Origin: Hyphodiscus hymeniophilus
Taxonomy: Eukaryota > Ascomycota > Leotiomycetes > Helotiales > Hyphodiscaceae
Length of the DNA: 64,000 bases
Assembly: GCA_016508695.1 (NCBI GenBank)
Contig: VNKQ01000003.1
Span: forward strand, 310,001-374,000
Reading direction: 5' to 3'
The notes beneath the pieces were generated by a model that had not been told where the DNA came from, made no database searches, and was given only the letters and a program-made list of their open reading frames with translations. This document shows, one piece after another, positions 61,326-64,000 of the stretch. A program made the position numbers and the translations under genes. Position 1 is the stretch's first letter. Every line of letters starts with the position of its first letter.

Positions 61326-64000
61326 ATGGCGACTACGGGAGATGATCCTGTCTCTTTCAATAACGTGAAATGGGATCTCGAAGCAGATCGCGAAGCACGA
61401 GATGACGCTGATCTCATGAACAGTCTTCTAAATGGAGACAGTACGACTGGAATCAATATCGATCTCGAGCGCCCCCTCGAGGTGGGAGAGAAGGCGGACG
61501 ACGCGCAAGACTTCGAAGACATCAGCGACGACGATCTACCAGATGAAGAAGAAGCTGCGCATGGCCACGGAGATTTGCCTGGCTTGACGGACGATGCTGG
61601 AACGAGCAACGATACCGATGACTTGTTTGGAGAGGGCAGAGACTCTTCACCTTTTGGTGATGACCTCTTCGGCCCCGATCATCATGATGACTTGGCCGTG
61701 CCTTCACAGGACCAACTTGACGACCTCGCAGCGCTCAACTTCCCCGAACACTATGGCTATGCCAACCAAGACCCCAATATCCCCGCTCCGGCAGAGTCAG
61801 AAGAAGATCTTGTCAAGCAGTTCTGGCCCACATTCAAACAAGGAGTCAACCTGGTATTCAGTGAACTGTTGCCAATCAAGCCAGCACATCATATTCCAAA
61901 AGTACCATTGAAGGCACCAAAGCCGATGAACCCTACCAAAGTTAGCTTGGACCTCGCTCAAGACCAGGAGAAAGCATTCCGTTCTGCTGGTACAGCAACC
62001 AGTACGAAGCGCAAGCGTTCGTCAGAAGCAGAGGCAAAGGGCCTGGTTCCTGTTATTGAAGAATCAGAGGCTGAAGTGAGCGATGACGATGATTTTGATT
62101 GGACACCCGCCTCGCAGTTGGAACCTATTGGTGGATTAACCTTTGCGGATCTCGATATTGTCTGTGCAGATTGGGACTCGAAGGTCAACGCATCGCCTGT
62201 AGCACACGCCGTTCTGCAAGAGGAGCCCCTAGACGACTGGGAAGCACAAATCCTTGGACATTCCTCGAAGCGTCGCAGAATTGAAGAGAAGGAGGTCAGC
62301 GTCTTCAACGCCTCTCGCTTCGAAACCCCATCATTCGATAATTTCGAAGAAGATACTAAGCGAATCGCAAAGCGCGTTCGACTTGACTTGAACGACCCTC
62401 ACCTTCTTCTCGATATTCGAGAAGCAGATCTTAAGCGTCAACGACTTGGTCCTGATGGAAGCTTCAAAGTTATCAGAAAGGGTGGTCTCTCTACTAGTCT
62501 GAGCAAGCGATTCAATGTCTCCAATGATGAAGCCTATGACGCACTCAAGGAGAACCACCAGAGCAAGGTTCGTGCCACAATTGGAAATCTATCAGTCGAA
62601 CATAGCATGCCAGCTCTGAAACTCCAATGGCCTTATTACCGCGTCAAACTTACTGCCAAGGATGCGCGCTCATTTCATCGACCTGCTCTCAAGTTCAACC
62701 GATTTGTTGGCCAGAATATCCACTTCTCCAGACCGGGTCTGCGAAAGCGAAAGACATTCAAGAGCTTGGCTGTGCAGGATGTGTTTGCCGAGTCCAAGGA
62801 CCTCTCTCTTATGGATCACTATGCTTCTGCAACCCTTCTCGAGTACTCTGAAGAGCACCCCACAGTTCTTTCAAATTTTGGAATGGGTAATCGTATTATC
62901 AACTACTATCGTCGCAAGACCCATGACGACCCGGAGCGCCCTCAACCTGACGATAAAGTTGGCGATACGACAGTCCTTCTTCCCGAAGATAAATCCCCAT
63001 TCTCAAATTTCGGAAGAGTTGATCCCGGAGAGACGGTGCGAACCATCCACAATGCGATGTACAGAGCACCAATCTTCAAGCATGAGGCAAAGAACACCGA
63101 CTTCCTGGTCGTACGAAGCAGTACTGGCGTTGGAGGAACAAGTTGGCATATGCGCAACATCGATAATCTCTTCGTCGTTGGTCAGCAGTTTCCTTCCATG
63201 GAAATTCCCGGCCCACACTCTCGAAAAGTCACCAATGCTGCGAAGAACCGTATGAAGATGATCGCCTACCGAAAGATCCGCCATAGCCCGCACCAGCATT
63301 TGCGCATCCAAGAAGTCACACAACATATCAGCGAGTCATCGGATATGCAGAATAGGCAAAAGCTCAAGGAGTTCATCACTTATGATAAGACGGAGAAAGT
63401 ATGGAAGATGAATCCCAACGAGGCTGTACCTGATGAGCCAACAATTCGCTCAATGGTCAAGCCGGAAGAGGTTTGCGTTATCGATGCTATGCAAGTTGGC
63501 GCTCGACATCTCGAGGATGCTGGTTATGCCGTTGACGAGGATGACGAAGCACCGGAGGCAGTCGAAACCGGCACTGGAAAGGATGGCAAGAAGAAAGTAG
63601 GAGAGGAGACGACAAATCTTGAGCAGAATCTGGCCCCTTGGAAAACTAGCAAGGCTTTCCTCGACGCCTCGGCTGATAAGGCTATGCTTCAACTTCATGG
63701 TGCGGGAGACCCTTCGGGCCATGGTTTGGCGTTCAGCTTCATCAAGACTTCTATGAAAGGCGGTTACCTCAATGCTCTTCAAGGCCCTTCGGCGAGTTCA
63801 ACCACTGCGATGGCAGCTAGAAAGGCAACCGACAGAAAGGCAAACGGCGGCCATGACTACAACGTTAAAGAGCAGCAAAAAGTCTACACCCGTTCAATCC
63901 ACGAGATTTGGGATGGTCAAAAGTCGAATTTGACGGATCCTACCGAGCATGTCGAGAACGAGATGGAGATCGATGAAGAAGAAGAGGATCGGATTCGTGA
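61326..64000 (+). CDS. taf1: TFIID subunit TAF1 (partial, 3' end outside window)
   Basis: An open frame from the ATG at 61326 to the window edge, 891 complete codons with no stop or intron seen. The N-terminal ~150 residues are acidic and contain FNNVKWDLEADREARDDADL and DFEDISDDDLPDEEE, like the TBP-binding part of Taf1. FNASRFETPSFDNFEED precedes the large TAF1 core domain (DUF3591), beginning around residue 360 and including KLQWPYYRVKLTAKDARSFH, LSNFGMGNRIINYYRRK, MYRAPIFKHE, SSTGVGGTSWHMRNIDNLF, and PHSRKVTNAAKNRMKMIAYR. TAF1 is the largest TFIID subunit, needed for TBP loading and promoter recognition. Fungal forms often lack the bromodomains of the animal protein; the C-terminus cannot be seen here. 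Confidence 0.93.
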   Translation, partial: MATTGDDPVSFNNVKWDLEADREARDDADLMNSLLNGDSTTGINIDLERPLEVGEKADDAQDFEDISDDDLPDEEEAAHGHGDLPGLTDDAGTSNDTDDLFGEGRDSSPFGDDLFGPDHHDDLAVPSQDQLDDLAALNFPEHYGYANQDPNIPAPAESEEDLVKQFWPTFKQGVNLVFSELLPIKPAHHIPKVPLKAPKPMNPTKVSLDLAQDQEKAFRSAGTATSTKRKRSSEAEAKGLVPVIEESEAEVSDDDDFDWTPASQLEPIGGLTFADLDIVCADWDSKVNASPVAHAVLQEEPLDDWEAQILGHSSKRRRIEEKEVSVFNASRFETPSFDNFEEDTKRIAKRVRLDLNDPHLLLDIREADLKRQRLGPDGSFKVIRKGGLSTSLSKRFNVSNDEAYDALKENHQSKVRATIGNLSVEHSMPALKLQWPYYRVKLTAKDARSFHRPALKFNRFVGQNIHFSRPGLRKRKTFKSLAVQDVFAESKDLSLMDHYASATLLEYSEEHPTVLSNFGMGNRIINYYRRKTHDDPERPQPDDKVGDTTVLLPEDKSPFSNFGRVDPGETVRTIHNAMYRAPIFKHEAKNTDFLVVRSSTGVGGTSWHMRNIDNLFVVGQQFPSMEIPGPHSRKVTNAAKNRMKMIAYRKIRHSPHQHLRIQEVTQHISESSDMQNRQKLKEFITYDKTEKVWKMNPNEAVPDEPTIRSMVKPEEVCVIDAMQVGARHLEDAGYAVDEDDEAPEAVETGTGKDGKKKVGEETTNLEQNLAPWKTSKAFLDASADKAMLQLHGAGDPSGHGLAFSFIKTSMKGGYLNALQGPSASSTTAMAARKATDRKANGGHDYNVKEQQKVYTRSIHEIWDGQKSNLTDPTEHVENEMEIDEEEEDRIR

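Noticed and set aside
1..64000. CRISPR arrays, bacterial operons, ribosome binding sites, rRNA and tRNA genes
   Set aside because: The genome is fungal nuclear; no direct-repeat array with spacers was seen. A few GGTTCGA-like B-box matches lack a foldable tRNA around them.

Overview
The window looks like nuclear chromosome from a filamentous ascomycete (Pezizomycotina). Genes are split by short introns (about 42-130 bp) with GTAAGT/GTATGT-like donors and CTAAC/CTGAC-like branch points. The gene set is typical of the group: a LaeA-like methyltransferase, an Msb1/Mug8 protein, an Rlm1-type MADS factor and fungal APC and MFS transporters. A leotiomycete-like fungus would fit, but I cannot prove the class. 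The window holds 17 protein-coding genes, one of which runs off the right edge. I see no rRNA, convincing tRNA, CRISPR array or intact transposon.

Left part (1-16 kb): a gene-poor stretch with coding-like fragments, then a 1057-aa ankyrin-repeat protein (+), a membrane-anchored M28 glutamate-carboxypeptidase-like enzyme (-) divergent from a five-exon MFS transporter (+), a microsatellite-rich spacer, and a LaeA-like methyltransferase spread over 11 small exons (-).

Middle (16-45 kb): a DHA1-type MFS transporter (-), an Msb1/Mug8 polarity protein (+), a fungal protein of unknown function with an apparent frameshift (-), uracil-DNA glycosylase (-), and an Mtm1/SLC25A39-type mitochondrial carrier (-) divergent from an Hrt3/Pof7-type F-box protein (+). 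Then come an eight-exon GABA/choline-type permease (+), a ~1.6-kaa fungal protein of unknown function (+) and the cell-wall-integrity MADS factor Rlm1/RlmA (-).

Right part (45-64 kb): 4.6 kb without a supportable gene upstream of rlmA, then a secreted serine peptidase (+) followed by an amino-acid permease (+), a plausible peptide-digestion/uptake pair. Next is an intronless LRR-protein-kinase fusion (-) with a bacterial-type HGDLYAHN catalytic loop, the most unusual gene here. Arp4 (+), a zinc/PLP D-serine dehydratase-like enzyme (-) and the 5' two thirds or so of TFIID subunit TAF1 (+) close the window.

Genes were rebuilt by joining open frames at splice sites that keep family-conserved sequence in frame. 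Where two solutions exist this is stated. Family names come from recalled motifs, not searches.
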